A stretch of 64,000 nt of DNA from Bacillus sp. Marseille-P3661. Its GTDB lineage: Bacteria; Bacillota; Bacilli; Bacillales; Bacillaceae_J. The stretch lies in contig NZ_LT965955.1 in assembly GCF_900240995.1 (NCBI RefSeq), positions 124,001 through 188,000 on the forward strand, in the 5' to 3' direction. The position numbers were made by a program, and so were the translations under genes. Below the pieces are notes generated by a model. That model saw nothing but the letters and a program-made list of their open reading frames with translations, was not told the DNA's origin and did no database searches. The first letter of the stretch is position 1. The number at the start of each line of letters is the position of its first letter. Shown here one piece after another: positions 63,521 through 64,000 of this stretch.

Positions 63521-63909
63521 AAATATGGTTGTTTTGTAGGAACCTAAGCTAGTACCATTTTATTATATACTGAATATTCCAAATTATGAAACGTGTTGCT
63601 TAGTAATTGCAAAATTTTATAAAAATATCTGAAACTATTTTTATTTACTAAACTAGAGCTCCAAGAAGAGGGGGCTGGAAAGGGAGTATAAGAGCTATTT
63701 GGAGATGGAGCCTTTATTCGTGTTTTTAAAGTATTTATTGATAACTATTCATTTAACGGCGTAGCAGATAACACAGAATACGAACAATACTTATTGACAA
63801 AAAAATAATATGCGCTTAGTATTAATAACGGAGTTTTTAAGTTTATACATGTTACAGTTGATTCGTATATTCTCGGTGATATGGTCTGAGAGTTTCTACT
63901 AGGAGCCGT
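63521..63909. other. About 390 bp with no recognisable gene
   Basis: Upstream sequence of the minus-strand dehydrogenase followed by non-coding DNA. A frame of about 38 codons ending at TAA 63806-63808 looks codon-like but has no start, and could be the remnant of a lost gene. Confidence 0.4.
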
Positions 63910-63968
63910 AAATTCCTAACTACGAATGGGGGCACAAGTCTACCCATTTTTAGTTAGGGATTTTTTTA
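63910..63968 (+). terminator. Terminator near the window end
   Basis: AAATTCCTAACTA and TAGTTAGGGATTT pair around an inner AATGGG/CCCATT helix, followed by seven T residues. There is no intact gene immediately before it, so it belongs to a short transcript or to a decayed gene. Confidence 0.75.
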
Positions 63969-64000
63969 TTAGTAGAGATTTGTTTTGGATAGATAATGAA

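Noticed and set aside
63701-63808. Short frame ending at TAA near the right edge
   Set aside because: No start codon or ribosome-binding site, and a stop lies just upstream; too short to call even as a pseudogene.

Overview
This window is chromosomal DNA of a low-GC Gram-positive spore former, almost certainly a member of the Bacillaceae. The first 28 kb has the familiar order found beside the replication origin in Bacillus: the rsmG end, noc, soj, spo0J, then yyaC, ychF, rpsF-ssb-rpsR, yybS-gdpP-rplI-dnaC, purA, walRK-yycHIJ, an HtrA protease and rlmH. Origin-proximal signals fit this: parS-like sites before noc, in spo0J and in walK, and three consensus DnaA boxes before rlmH. No rRNA, tRNA, CRISPR array or transposase gene was seen.

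From about 27.9 kb the content is accessory. 27.9-30.9 kb holds a DUF559-type nuclease/winged-helix gene with a hairpin-rich 3' tail, a decayed second copy of that tail, and a zinc-ribbon gene broken by an in-frame TAG. 30.9-36.7 kb (minus strand) has a secreted MTA/SAH nucleosidase lipoprotein under an apparent PurR operator, a BCCT betaine-type transporter, and a two-gene carboxynorspermidine/carboxyspermidine operon. That operon is preceded by a structured leader with terminator and anti-terminator pairings that looks like an unassigned riboswitch. 36.8-40.1 kb carries two cytoskeletal genes side by side: an FtsZ paralogue that ends exactly at the GTPase core, with no C-terminal tail, and a complete ParM/ParR-type actin partition cassette with helically phased centromere-like repeats. 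40.3-44.2 kb is a DUF4178-PspA-DUF4247-DUF350-membrane aminopropyltransferase operon.

After 44.3 kb come an Na/Pi-type transporter with a small membrane protein, a glycosyltransferase plus tandem kinase-like protein, and the AprX subtilase. A c-di-GMP group follows (PAS-GGDEF, EAL, CBS-GGDEF). Between its first two genes, on the minus strand, lies a candidate ~780-nt highly structured non-coding RNA with its own promoter, a 26-nt closing helix and a terminator. The window ends with a FixABCX electron-transfer operon, a cytosine permease/deaminase operon behind a PyrR-type attenuator, and an aldehyde dehydrogenase.

Two themes recur. One is polyamine and methylthioadenosine metabolism: the carboxy(nor)spermidine pathway, the aminopropyltransferase and the secreted nucleosidase. 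The other is RNA- or repressor-based control of nucleotide salvage: PurR at purA and the nucleosidase, PyrR at the cytosine operon. The most novel-looking items are the large structured RNA, the polyamine leader RNA and the tail-less FtsZ/ParM-ParR neighbourhood. All functions are inferred by reading the sequence; no database search was run.
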